DNA of 29,212 bases, taken from Promethearchaeota archaeon (GTDB taxonomy: Archaea; Asgardarchaeota; Lokiarchaeia; Sigynarchaeales; SOKP01). This document shows positions 16,105-24,136 of this stretch, in pieces. The notes under the pieces were generated by a model. It saw only the letters and a program-made list of their open reading frames with translations. It was not told where the DNA came from and searched no databases. Numbering within the stretch: the stretch's first letter is position 1; each line of letters begins with the position of its first letter. Made by a program: the position numbers and the translations under genes. Where the stretch lies: positions 1 to 29,212 of the forward strand of contig JAGXOB010000019.1 in NCBI GenBank assembly GCA_019894735.1, given 5' to 3'.

Positions 16105-17217
16105 TTATCCATTTAATCTTCCAATAGGATAAGAGCCAAACTTTTTAACGGTGTCAATCATCGCCTTAACATTTTCATATTTACTTGTGCCCAAAATATC
16201 TGAACCCGCACCTAGGATGTATCCCCCGTCTTTCGCAGTATCTTGTAGAGCTTGTTTCGTAGCTTTTATAGTTGATTCTACGGATCCATATGTAAATTCG
16301 AAAGTAGCTGAAATATTACCAATTAAACAAATATCCTTTCCAAATTTTTCTTTGAGTGGCTTTAACCTCAACCCCGATTCGAACTCTAAAGGATCAATTC
16401 CATCTATTCCAGCATTGATAAGATAAGGGATAGTTTCTGAAACATCTCCATCCGAGTGAATCAATAATTTAGCACCATGCTGATGAGCGTTATTAGCCAA
16501 GTCTTTATAAACGGGAGTTACAATCTCATTCCAATGTTTAGGATTATAAATTGTGCTTCCTTTTAATGCCCAATCATCGCAAATAAATACTAAATCAATT
16601 CCTTTTTCAAAAAGACAGTTCTGTAATTCTTTTGTAATTCTCCCCAAAGCTTTAGCAAGATCTTTAACTAAATTAAAGTGTTTCCTAACCATATTAGCAA
16701 ATCTATTTATCCCTATCATTGCCCAGGTCGCGAACGCTACAGAACCACCCGTAGGAATTGTAACAAGACCTTTTTGAAGATATTTGTCCCAAATTTTTTT
16801 AAAAGATTTAAAATGAATCTCACCGGCTGGTTCCCAAGTATTTATGTAAGAGATCCATTCTTCTAGTAATTCTGGTGTCTTTAAAACTCCATCCCGATAC
16901 CATTCACCGTCGTAATACTGAGCCCATTCATTGTAGGATTTAATATCATATCGTTTTAAAATTTCCTCTGGAACTTCGGGTTTCTTATGAGAGTGGTTTC
17001 TAATTCGATCGTAGTGATACCATATTGAATCAAATCCCATATAGAGTGCGGCATCATACATAAAATCCTTTGAAAGAGGAATATTCGAATTTTCGTCAAT
17101 CCCCATATGATAAGCTACTTTTTTAGTAAACGGAAATTCAAAGACCTGCGCTAGGGTGGGAACTCGGTCGGGTTCTTCATGTTCTAATGTTTTTATTATG
17201 CGCTCATGTACGTTCAT
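16105..17217 (-). CDS. Uroporphyrinogen decarboxylase (UroD/MtaA)-family protein
   Basis: 370 aa with the UroD-family TIM barrel: the N-terminus MNVHERIIKTLEHEEPDRVP, a middle FICDDWALKG and the C-terminal ICLIGNISATFEFTYGS and GGYILGAGSDI segments. This family includes heme-pathway UroD, corrinoid:coenzyme M methyltransferases and O-demethylation methyltransferases. Zn methyltransferases such as MtaA carry a His-x-Cys motif at this site, but here it reads HSDGD (His254-Ser-Asp256), so the zinc-thiol chemistry is not obviously conserved. It is probably not heme UroD, as there are no tetrapyrrole neighbours and the N-terminal Arg-rich active-site pattern is not evident. It is divergent from kamA across a palindrome-rich intergenic region, so the two may share a regulator. 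Function unknown; a methylated small molecule or corrinoid-linked role is possible. Confidence 0.8.
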   Translation of the reverse strand: MNVHERIIKTLEHEEPDRVPTLAQVFEFPFTKKVAYHMGIDENSNIPLSKDFMYDAALYMGFDSIWYHYDRIRNHSHKKPEVPEEILKRYDIKSYNEWAQYYDGEWYRDGVLKTPELLEEWISYINTWEPAGEIHFKSFKKIWDKYLQKGLVTIPTGGSVAFATWAMIGINRFANMVRKHFNLVKDLAKALGRITKELQNCLFEKGIDLVFICDDWALKGSTIYNPKHWNEIVTPVYKDLANNAHQHGAKLLIHSDGDVSETIPYLINAGIDGIDPLEFESGLRLKPLKEKFGKDICLIGNISATFEFTYGSVESTIKATKQALQDTAKDGGYILGAGSDILGTSKYENVKAMIDTVKKFGSYPIGRLNG

Positions 17218-17262
17218 GTCAATTTACTCAATTACTAGTTAGTGAGAGATATTAAATACATT

Positions 17263-17286
17263 AAATTTTAATTTAAATTAAAATTT
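17263..17286. repeat. 24-bp perfect A/T palindrome between the UroD-like gene and kamA
   Basis: A perfect palindrome with 12-bp half-sites (half-site AAATTTTAATTT) and no spacer, composed only of A and T. It lies 46 nt from the UroD-like start and 105 nt from kamA, near the middle of the divergent region. It could be an operator for both genes. Its low complexity means a chance origin is possible. Confidence 0.4.
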
Positions 17287-17353
17287 GTTAAGCGAAAGTA
17301 AACCTTTGAATTATTCTCTGTCAAACTCCTAACCTTTAACAAATAATAAGAAT

Positions 17354-17388
17354 TAGTTACCTTAGTAAATTAAGATTTCTGGTAACTA
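17354..17388 (+). promoter_or_regulatory. Inverted repeat directly before the kamA start
   Basis: TAGTTACC (17354-17361) and its exact complement GGTAACTA (17381-17388) flank a 19-nt loop that itself contains a short CTTA/TAAG pair. The second arm ends two nucleotides before the kamA ATG and contains the only GGT that could act as a ribosome-binding site. In RNA this would form an 8-bp stem covering the initiation region; as DNA it is a possible operator. Confidence 0.4.
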
Positions 17389-17390
17389 TT

Positions 17391-18629
17391 ATGAAAGTAA
17401 ATAGACGGATGGAGTTATTTGGAAAGATAAGCGAGGAAGATTGGAATAATTGGAGATGGCAATTTAGAAATAGGATAACAACTCTCGAAGATCTAAAAGA
17501 ATTTATTCCTTTAACCAAGGAGGAAGACGATCCTAGTATCTTGGAAAAGATGAGGATGGCTATCACCCCCTATTATTTGTCATTAATCGATCCTCACGAC
17601 CCTTACGATCCAATCCGGAAACAAGCTATCCCTACAATCCATGAGCTCACTCGATACCCCGCTGATTTAGTCGATCCACTACACGAAGATGTTGATAGTC
17701 CCACTCCAGGATTAACTCATAGATATCCTGATCGAGTTCTTTTTTTAGTAACAGAGAATTGTTCAATGTACTGTAGACATTGTACTCGAAGGCGTTTTGC
17801 AGGTCATCACGATAAAGCCCCTCCAAAGGATCAGATTGAGAAATGCATAGATTATATCCAGGAAACTCCCTCAATAAGGGATGTATTGTTATCGGGAGGT
17901 GACGCGATGCTTATTTCAGATAAAATATTAGAAGACATTTTAATAAGTTTAAAAGAAATTCCTCACGTAGAAATCGTCAGATTAGGTTCAAGAAGCCCTG
18001 TTGTTATGCCACAGCGAATTACTCCTGATTTATGCGAGATGCTTCAGCAATATCATCCGATATGGTTTAACACTCACTTCAACCATCCGAACGAAATTAC
18101 TAAAGATTCTAAGAAGGCTTGTGAAATGTTGGCAAATGCCGGTATCCCCCTCGGAAACCAATCCGTATTATTACGGGGTGTAAACGATTGTATACATATT
18201 ATGAAGAAATTAGTCCATGAATTGGTAAAAATAAGAGTTCGTCCGTATTACATTTACCAATGCGATTTATCAATAGGATTAGGGCATTTTAGGACCAGTG
18301 TGGCCCAAGGCATTGAAATAATCGAAGGATTAAGGGGACACACTTCCGGGTTATGCGTCCCTACATTTGTGGTTGATGCACCGGGTGGAGGTGGGAAGAT
18401 TCCCGTTATGCCTGATTATACAATCTCTCAAGGGAATACACGAGTTGTCTTGAGAAATTTCGAAGGAGTTATAACGACTTACGAAGAACCTGAGAATTAC
18501 ACTCCAAGTTGCCATTGTGAAGATTGCGAAAAACAAATCGGTGTTTCAGCTTTATTGAGCGGTCAAAAGATGACGATCGAACCAGATGATTTAGAAAGAA
18601 ATCTACGGAAGAGCAAGTTGAGCAAATAA
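17391..18629 (+). CDS. kamA: Lysine 2,3-aminomutase (radical SAM, PLP)
   Basis: 412 aa, full length. It converts L-lysine to L-beta-lysine, the entry step of lysine fermentation. The radical-SAM cluster motif is Cys124-x3-Cys128-x2-Cys131 in [11 protein letters not shown]. The PLP-lysine is Lys336 in [11 protein letters not shown], and Asp292 and Asp329 match the residues that bind the lysine side-chain amine in the Clostridium subterminale enzyme. The four zinc cysteines are present (C267, C374, C376, C379, the last three in CHCEDC). The offset from the clostridial numbering is one throughout, so specificity for lysine is well supported over EpmB or glutamate 2,3-aminomutase. The start is set by [11 protein letters not shown], matching the family N-terminus. 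An inverted repeat ends two nt before the ATG. It needs a low-potential reductant; a flavodoxin is encoded at 6922. Confidence 0.96.
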   Translation: MKVNRRMELFGKISEEDWNNWRWQFRNRITTLEDLKEFIPLTKEEDDPSILEKMRMAITPYYLSLIDPHDPYDPIRKQAIPTIHELTRYPADLVDPLHEDVDSPTPGLTHRYPDRVLFLVTENCSMYCRHCTRRRFAGHHDKAPPKDQIEKCIDYIQETPSIRDVLLSGGDAMLISDKILEDILISLKEIPHVEIVRLGSRSPVVMPQRITPDLCEMLQQYHPIWFNTHFNHPNEITKDSKKACEMLANAGIPLGNQSVLLRGVNDCIHIMKKLVHELVKIRVRPYYIYQCDLSIGLGHFRTSVAQGIEIIEGLRGHTSGLCVPTFVVDAPGGGGKIPVMPDYTISQGNTRVVLRNFEGVITTYEEPENYTPSCHCEDCEKQIGVSALLSGQKMTIEPDDLERNLRKSKLSK

Positions 18630-18632
18630 TCT

Positions 18633-19310
18633 TTATTTAAGAACAGTCTGACAGTTTGGACATTTTTTAAGATGTTTATTAATTTCTACTCCACAGTGTT
18701 CGCAAATCATCACATCTTTTTCGCCCCCTAAAACACCGTCCTCTTCCTTTTTTATTTTCCGATATATATTAATGCTAGGTTGTTTTTCAGGTCTTGTTGC
18801 TCTTCTTCTCAAAATGAGTAATCCTACTGCGAAGATAAAAACACTTGGTAATACGAGAACCAGTAAATATGATACATTGAAGAATTCTCTATTTGATCCG
18901 GTGGCCGGACCTATCGTCCCTGAATCAACCCAGATATCAAAGAAACCTGAACCTGAAATAGTTTTAACTTGTATATAATAATCTCCGGTTTTTGACGCTG
19001 TAAAATGCATTCTTTCTCCTCCATATGAGCCGCTCTCGACTAACAATCCGTTCATCATGTAGGGTGATTCTCCTATTCTAAGCGATGTCTCCATACCCCA
19101 AAAAATATCTGTATCAATAACAATTGTATATTGGGATCCTTCTTCTAATGATACAACGTACATTTTAATTCCGTTAACTCCGTTATGCTCGCTCATCAGA
19201 ATTGAGTCGACATGTAATTTTGTGGGTAAAGCAAAAGGAATTGTAGCTGTAAATAGTAAAGGTAGTAGTGAACTAATAACTAATATCAATATCTTTTTAT
19301 CCTTTTTCAT
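18633..19310 (-). CDS. Secreted/membrane protein with C-terminal cytosolic zinc ribbon
   Basis: 225 aa. Residues 1-28 are a signal peptide or signal anchor (KKDKK, then ILILVISSLLPLLF). The extracytosolic part (about 30-140) is beta-rich, with YTIVIDTDIFWGMETSL and TGDYYIQVKTISGSGFFDIW, resembling a pre-peptidase C-terminal or jelly-roll type domain. A transmembrane helix follows at about 146-167, stopped by RRRATR. The cytosolic tail ends in a CxxC...CxxC zinc ribbon (C203, C206, C217, C220). The topology suggests an exposed binding domain linked to a cytosolic zinc ribbon. Function unknown. Its stop is 3 nt from the kamA stop in convergent orientation, leaving no room for separate terminators. 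Confidence 0.75.
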   Translation of the reverse strand: MKKDKKILILVISSLLPLLFTATIPFALPTKLHVDSILMSEHNGVNGIKMYVVSLEEGSQYTIVIDTDIFWGMETSLRIGESPYMMNGLLVESGSYGGERMHFTASKTGDYYIQVKTISGSGFFDIWVDSGTIGPATGSNREFFNVSYLLVLVLPSVFIFAVGLLILRRRATRPEKQPSINIYRKIKKEEDGVLGGEKDVMICEHCGVEINKHLKKCPNCQTVLK

Positions 19311-19526
19311 TGCTTTTTCTCCTATAATTCTGTTTTATAATATTTTTCGTTGAATTTAATAAATATTCATGAATTTGCATATAACATTAAGAAGGCACTT
19401 CTATAAAAATATTTAGAGATGATTACCAATCCATATTTTTTATAAGATTTATATAAACTAGTATACCATCATATTTACATAAAATAATCCAAAATTAAAT
19501 TATTAAAAAAATGAGTTGTTTAAATA

Positions 19527-19823
19527 ATGACTTATAGATATAACTTTTTCAGAGGATGTGAAGAATGCGGAAGGAGCGTGGATATAGATGATCACATCTG
19601 CCCCAAATGCGGATTTGATTTTACTTTACATCCTCGAACAAAGCCTAAATGCCCATATTGCGAAAAAGAGCTTCACATAACCGATTTTTATGTAATGGAA
19701 TTAGATAAAAAGGGACATAAGATGGTTAAAGGATTTTTAGGTGAACATAAAGGAGCCAATCAAATGTTTCACTGTCCGTTCTGCGGAAAGATTTTGGGTT
19801 TTACAAATGCTTCTGTTGGTTAA
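19527..19823 (+). CDS. Small protein with two zinc ribbons
   Basis: 98 aa with two four-cysteine sites: CEEC (11-14) with CPKC, and CPYC with CPFC near the C-terminus, separated by a 40-residue segment containing DFYVMELDKKGHKMVKG. The paired CxxC knuckles indicate structural zinc binding. Proteins of this build in archaea often interact with nucleic acids or act as assembly factors, but nothing here identifies a partner. Cytosolic and monocistronic, with a long A/T-rich upstream region and a T-tract after the stop. Not recognised as a named family. Confidence 0.65.
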   Translation: MTYRYNFFRGCEECGRSVDIDDHICPKCGFDFTLHPRTKPKCPYCEKELHITDFYVMELDKKGHKMVKGFLGEHKGANQMFHCPFCGKILGFTNASVG

Positions 19824-19844
19824 ATACAAATAAAATTTAAATTG

Positions 19845-19853
19845 TTTTTTTTT
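19845..19853 (+). terminator. T-tract terminator after the zinc-ribbon gene
   Basis: Nine consecutive T about 22 nt after the stop codon at 19823, without a hairpin, as expected for archaeal intrinsic termination. A matching T-tract for the convergent gene lies 30 bp further on. Confidence 0.45.
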
Positions 19854-19883
19854 ATATTATGTTGAAATAATTATATTTAGGAT

Positions 19884-19893
19884 AAAAAAAAAA
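19884..19893 (-). terminator. T-tract terminator after the UbiA-family gene
   Basis: Ten consecutive T on the minus strand start 8 nt past the UbiA-family stop codon. With the plus-strand T-tract at 19845-19853 this makes a compact bidirectional termination region between convergent genes. Confidence 0.45.
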
Positions 19894-19900
19894 GATAAAG

Positions 19901-20776
19901 TTAGAAGTTCGCTAAAATAAACGCAGTGAAAGTTAGGAACATTACGCATCTTAGTAAGATTTTTACAATCCTATAATTTTTTCTTTCATTGCTCATTCTA
20001 AAGCTTAATAAAGCCGCTATACTTGCAAAAATAACTGTTATTATTGTTATAATGGTATAAAATGTTTGAGCGAAAATGTTTGGAAAACCGGGGAACATTG
20101 GAATGATCAAAAAGAGAATTACTAATATGTCTAAAATTAACGATAATTTTTGAGATTTTTCTTCCCCAATAATAGTGGCAATTGACATTAATTTTTCTCT
20201 ATCGTCTCTTTCTAGATGTTTGCAGTCGTTTATCAGATCCTTGGAGATTTGGAGTAAGAAAACAGCCCCGAAAAACAAATAGATAACTACTGGTATGATT
20301 AAAGTGTTGAGAGATGCTCCATAAATTAATCCGAACGAAAATGAAAGGCTAGTAATGACATTTCTTAAAATTCCCTTATATTTCCAATCTCTACCGTAAT
20401 AGAGCGAAAGAAACCAAAAAATACCAATAAACGCCAATAAATAGAGGTTTAACGATTCGAGGTTGTAAATAATTGTATGGTAAATTGCCAAACCATAGGC
20501 AATCCCATAAAATAAACCACTAAAAGTGCTTATTAACATTACAATACTTCTAGTCTTGCCATCTCTAGGTTTATCTTTTAGGTTTAACACTATTAACATA
20601 CCTGAGATCGCGATTAATACGAATATGAATGAACCGTAGTAGATATTAATATTAACTCTACCTATACCAACTCCGAATCGAGTAGTTTCTAATCCAATAA
20701 GTACCATAAAAATGCTCTTAATCCATATCACTGGTTTTAAGGTTATAATATTATTTTTTAAAGTTATTTTTCTCAC
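19901..20776 (-). CDS. UbiA-family prenyltransferase-like membrane protein
   Basis: 291 aa, about eight predicted membrane helices, in the inner membrane. The UbiA fold is indicated by two Asp-rich motifs: N65-x2-D68-x3-D72 in LNLKDKPRDGKTR, and D180-x3-D184 in KDLINDCKHLERDD (about 179-192), which bind Mg-pyrophosphate in the family. Between them YGRDWKYKGILRNVITS matches the conserved mid-region after the sixth helix. The first motif is one residue shorter than the usual NDxxDxxxD and lacks its first Asp. Archaeal members make digeranylgeranylglyceryl phosphate lipids or quinones; the substrate here is unknown. The start is GTG 20776. It lies 19 nt after the large secreted protein on the same strand, so the two are probably co-transcribed. 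Confidence 0.7.
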   Translation of the reverse strand: MRKITLKNNIITLKPVIWIKSIFMVLIGLETTRFGVGIGRVNINIYYGSFIFVLIAISGMLIVLNLKDKPRDGKTRSIVMLISTFSGLFYGIAYGLAIYHTIIYNLESLNLYLLAFIGIFWFLSLYYGRDWKYKGILRNVITSLSFSFGLIYGASLNTLIIPVVIYLFFGAVFLLQISKDLINDCKHLERDDREKLMSIATIIGEEKSQKLSLILDILVILFLIIPMFPGFPNIFAQTFYTIITIITVIFASIAALLSFRMSNERKNYRIVKILLRCVMFLTFTAFILANF

Positions 20777-20795
20777 CTTTTTATTATTCTCTTAT

Positions 20796-22865
20796 TCATA
20801 GTTGAGTATAAATTCTCGTAGCGTTCTCAAAATCTAGTTCTAATGCCATCGTTCCGTATTGGATGGTTGTTTTAAGTGTATCAAAATCTTGATAGCAATA
20901 GTCATTATCAAATCTCGCGTAAGAGCCTAAATCAATCTGTGTACCACTTACCGTCATAGGGCCTTCCCATGCTACTTTCACTAATCCTTGAGTAGGAGAT
21001 TCATATTCGATGCTATAACCGACCGATAAATGTTTTACGTTCACTTTCGTTGCTAAAATTGATGATGTAAAATTAGCAAACGAACCATACTCATCCACAC
21101 TACCTAATTCGACGATATATACATTTTTTTTGCCTTGCGATGTAAGGAAAATATCATTTTCCCATTCTTGTGGTTCGTGCGAATATAGTGCAACATATCC
21201 GTCTATCCTTCTTCCAAAGGTCCATTTATCTTGTTGTAATACTTCGTTAAAAGCCCATCGAGGGAAGTAGGCTTGAGTTATGTCTTTGAATTCAAGAATT
21301 GCATAAACTACTTCTAATATTAATGATTGAGAAAGGCGATCGTATTGAATTACACCTATATTTTTATAAAGTGTAGCTCGAGGTTTAAAACCTCCTACGT
21401 GGTCTTCGCCTCTAAATCCCCCATGCGAATTGGTAAAGATTGTAGCGTATTCGTCTAAACTTGCTTGCCAAATATGCTCTTGCATCCCCATAAGTCCCTT
21501 CTGATGATCTTGTGCTCCTGAAAGCTGATAATAAGGTGTACGGTACGTGTAAGTGTTCGCTTCTTCAAGAGCAACACCTTGAGTCGCTTCTTTTAGAAAT
21601 GAGCAAACATCACTCAACGACATTCCATATAAATCTGCAGCAAATTTTAGTAAGTCTAATAATAATTCATCCTCAAAAATCAAGTTAGGATCAATATCGT
21701 AAGTATTCATTAGATTTAATGTATGCTCTATTACAGGACCTGCCGCAAGAGTAGACATTGGCCACCAGAACATTAAATCGTCTTCTGATTCATATCCAAA
21801 TCCATAGTTTGGTCCATCAGCAATATTAATACCGTTCCTCTCTCTATGTTCGTTGTAATCCAGAGTTGCATTAGCTATAGCTTCTAAAATTGGAGGTGGT
21901 ACGTATTTATCGCTTGTGCATAGAGCTACGGCTGACATGCTACTGCTCCCACTTACCTCATGATGTCCAATTCCGAGTAGAATCCAAGCAAATTCCGCAA
22001 AAGAAGCGCGTGATGGAAGATCTGTGAGGCTCGTTCCAACTTTTTTTCCATCATTTGTTCTACCATTCGTAGTAGCATATATTCCTTTAAAATAATTATT
22101 CGCAAAATCAAAAGCAAGAATATCGACTAACATCGCTGCCTTAGTAGCAGTGTCGTTATCTTGAGCAAATTCAACTAAATTCAGCAAAGCCATTAGATCC
22201 TCTTCAAGATAGATATCAGAATGCCATTCTGAAAATCCAAATTTCGCTCTCCACTCTAACCATCTATTAACCAATGGTAGGGCATGATTTACATGCTGTG
22301 TGCCATTCATACCAGAATTTGTAAAAGTTTCATCAGGATACAGTTGCCCTGCTAAAAGTTCACAAGAATGAAAGAGAATCATATGATTTTCAGTCCACAT
22401 AATCATTGCATCGTCGTTTGGCTCTGTAAACCAATATTTAAAACCTAATATTGCATTTTTTAATTGTAACTTAAACGATGATTCTAATGCGTTTGTTTTG
22501 TTATCGAGATACATTGTTCGGAGTAAAGAACTCATCCGAAAATCCGCTGTATCCTCCTTGTTATTGATCTTATCAAACGAACTTTGAAAAGAAGCTTCGT
22601 TAACCGACTCATTCAAATATACTCTTGTCGATTGAGCGTAAATACCATCACTATTATTACTATCGGTTAAATAAACCAATTTCCGTGCATCATATCCTAT
22701 TGTGGAATTGTAAGAATTTCTTAGAAGATCATAGTTTTCGGGAAGGTCATTGACCCATCTTCTTGTTGGATATGTTATTGATGGAACTGAAACTAATGAC
22801 GGGATAATAAGTAAAACAGCAACTATTATTAAAGCTTTAAAATGCTTTTTGAGTTCGATTTTCAT
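20796..22865 (-). CDS. Large secreted protein, probable alpha/alpha-toroid carbohydrate-active enzyme
   Basis: 689 aa from ATG 22865, chosen over TTG 22874 because AAGGAT precedes it and the signal peptide starts properly (HFKALIIVAVLLIIPSLVS, cleavage near residue 30). The mature part has repeated helical segments with aromatic-rich motifs: MWTENHMILFHSCELLAGQL, NRWLEWRAKFGFSEWHSD, ASFAEFAWILLGIGHHEVSG, and a glycine/aromatic stretch SGAQDHQKGLMGMQEHIWQA. A beta-rich C-terminal part has YVALYSHEPQEWENDIF. This layout, helical toroid then beta domain, recalls polysaccharide lyases and GH-type toroid enzymes, but I do not see a diagnostic active-site signature. Several N-x-S/T sites could be glycosylated. 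It acts outside the cell. Function unassigned. Confidence 0.75.
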   Translation of the reverse strand: MKIELKKHFKALIIVAVLLIIPSLVSVPSITYPTRRWVNDLPENYDLLRNSYNSTIGYDARKLVYLTDSNNSDGIYAQSTRVYLNESVNEASFQSSFDKINNKEDTADFRMSSLLRTMYLDNKTNALESSFKLQLKNAILGFKYWFTEPNDDAMIMWTENHMILFHSCELLAGQLYPDETFTNSGMNGTQHVNHALPLVNRWLEWRAKFGFSEWHSDIYLEEDLMALLNLVEFAQDNDTATKAAMLVDILAFDFANNYFKGIYATTNGRTNDGKKVGTSLTDLPSRASFAEFAWILLGIGHHEVSGSSSMSAVALCTSDKYVPPPILEAIANATLDYNEHRERNGINIADGPNYGFGYESEDDLMFWWPMSTLAAGPVIEHTLNLMNTYDIDPNLIFEDELLLDLLKFAADLYGMSLSDVCSFLKEATQGVALEEANTYTYRTPYYQLSGAQDHQKGLMGMQEHIWQASLDEYATIFTNSHGGFRGEDHVGGFKPRATLYKNIGVIQYDRLSQSLILEVVYAILEFKDITQAYFPRWAFNEVLQQDKWTFGRRIDGYVALYSHEPQEWENDIFLTSQGKKNVYIVELGSVDEYGSFANFTSSILATKVNVKHLSVGYSIEYESPTQGLVKVAWEGPMTVSGTQIDLGSYARFDNDYCYQDFDTLKTTIQYGTMALELDFENATRIYTQL

Positions 22866-22964
22866 AATTAACAATCCTTATTTGTGTAAAAATTAAATTA
22901 TAATTTGTTTAATATCAACCTTTGTACTTATAAAACTTTATGATAAAGCGTTTTCATGCAAATT

Positions 22965-22981
22965 TTGATTCAATGAATCAA
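22965..22981. repeat. 17-bp inverted repeat (7-3-7) upstream of kamB
   Basis: TTGATTCAATGAATCAA is a perfect 7-bp dyad with a 3-nt spacer, 58 nt before the kamB ATG. A TATA-like CTTATAAAAC lies about 30 nt further upstream (22927-22936), so the dyad would cover the transcription start, a position typical of repressor operators. It is not restricted to A/T. Confidence 0.45.
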
Positions 22982-23038
22982 TATTAATTTCTTTAAAAAT
23001 TAAAATAACATACTATCTTTTAATAATTTGAAACACAC

Positions 23039-24091
23039 ATGTTATCGGCTAATAAGGACTTTTTTGTGCTTTTGTTAAAGGCTATACAGAAGAATAAGGT
23101 TATATCAATCATTGGTTTAGCAAAAAATGTAAGTAAAACTACTACATTAAATCATATAATTAATTATTTAAAAGATAAGTATACAATTGGAGTCACTTCC
23201 ATTGGCAGAGACGGAGAGCCTTACGATGCGATTACAGAACTTCCAAAACCTAAGATTATAATTGAGAAAGAAACAATTTTTGCTACAGCTGAAGATTCTT
23301 TAAAAAATAGTGAAATTGAGACCGAAATTATTAAAAGCACTGATTTCACTACTCCACTCGGGGTCATCAATATCTATAAAGCAAAAAGTAGAGGCTATGT
23401 TGAACTAGCAGGCCCCTCAATGAATAACCAATTAAAATCCTTATGTAATGACATGTTAAAGATCGGTTGCGATGTGATTATTATTGATGGTGCATTTGAT
23501 AGGAAATCATTTGCAACGCCCCTTATTTCTGACGCAACAATCTTATCCACGGGAGCATCCGTATCCAGAAACGTGGAGAAAGTTGTTGATCTAACTTCAC
23601 ATATTTATGAATTGTTTAGCTTAGAGAAAGTTAAAGACAATAAAATCAGGAAAATTGCTAAAGACATATTACTCACTACTCATATAGGAATTATTTATGA
23701 TGATTATTCATCCAGGAAATTAGACCAACCTACGGCATTAGGATTTTCTAAAGAAATTTTTGACCAAATAAAAGACGGCGCAAAGTATCTAGTAATAAAG
23801 GGGGCAATAACCGATAACTTTTTAGATGAATACATAATCAATAAAAAGGTAAAAAATATCACTATAATTGCCACAGACCCTACTAAATTGTTTATAAGCA
23901 AACATACTTATTATAAATTTACAAAAAAAGGGGGTCGCTTAAGAGTTTTAGATCGAATTAATTTAATAGCAATTACTGTTAATCATACTTCACCTTTAGG
24001 TTATGAATTTGAAAATAACGGGTTCATGAGGTCATTACAAGAGAGAATTAACATCCCTATATTCAATCTTGGTCCTTGTGACAACTTATAA
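23039..24091 (+). CDS. kamB: Lysine 5,6-aminomutase reactivase subunit
   Basis: 350 aa, a P-loop NTPase-like protein of the KamB type, which together with the MutS-like ATPase KamC reactivates B12-dependent lysine 5,6-aminomutase in bacteria. The nucleotide-binding loop is IIGLAKNVSKTTTLNHI (about 24-40), in which a Ser takes the place of the usual Gly before Lys-Thr. A Walker-B-like strand, DVIIIDGAFDRKSF, lies near 150. Cytosolic. It is first in the kamB-kamD-kamE-PHP run, 45 nt before kamD, with a dyad operator candidate upstream. kamC is not in this window, so the partner may be elsewhere or absent. The assignment rests on sequence pattern and gene order. Confidence 0.8.
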   Translation: MLSANKDFFVLLLKAIQKNKVISIIGLAKNVSKTTTLNHIINYLKDKYTIGVTSIGRDGEPYDAITELPKPKIIIEKETIFATAEDSLKNSEIETEIIKSTDFTTPLGVINIYKAKSRGYVELAGPSMNNQLKSLCNDMLKIGCDVIIIDGAFDRKSFATPLISDATILSTGASVSRNVEKVVDLTSHIYELFSLEKVKDNKIRKIAKDILLTTHIGIIYDDYSSRKLDQPTALGFSKEIFDQIKDGAKYLVIKGAITDNFLDEYIINKKVKNITIIATDPTKLFISKHTYYKFTKKGGRLRVLDRINLIAITVNHTSPLGYEFENNGFMRSLQERINIPIFNLGPCDNL

Positions 24092-24136
24092 TTTACACTT
24101 TAGATTATCTAAATTATCCTTAGAGATGAAACACAT

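Noticed and set aside
19390..19402. AGAAG-GCA-CTTCT mini-hairpin
   Set aside because: A five-base stem in A/T-rich intergenic DNA with no relation to a start or stop; likely chance.
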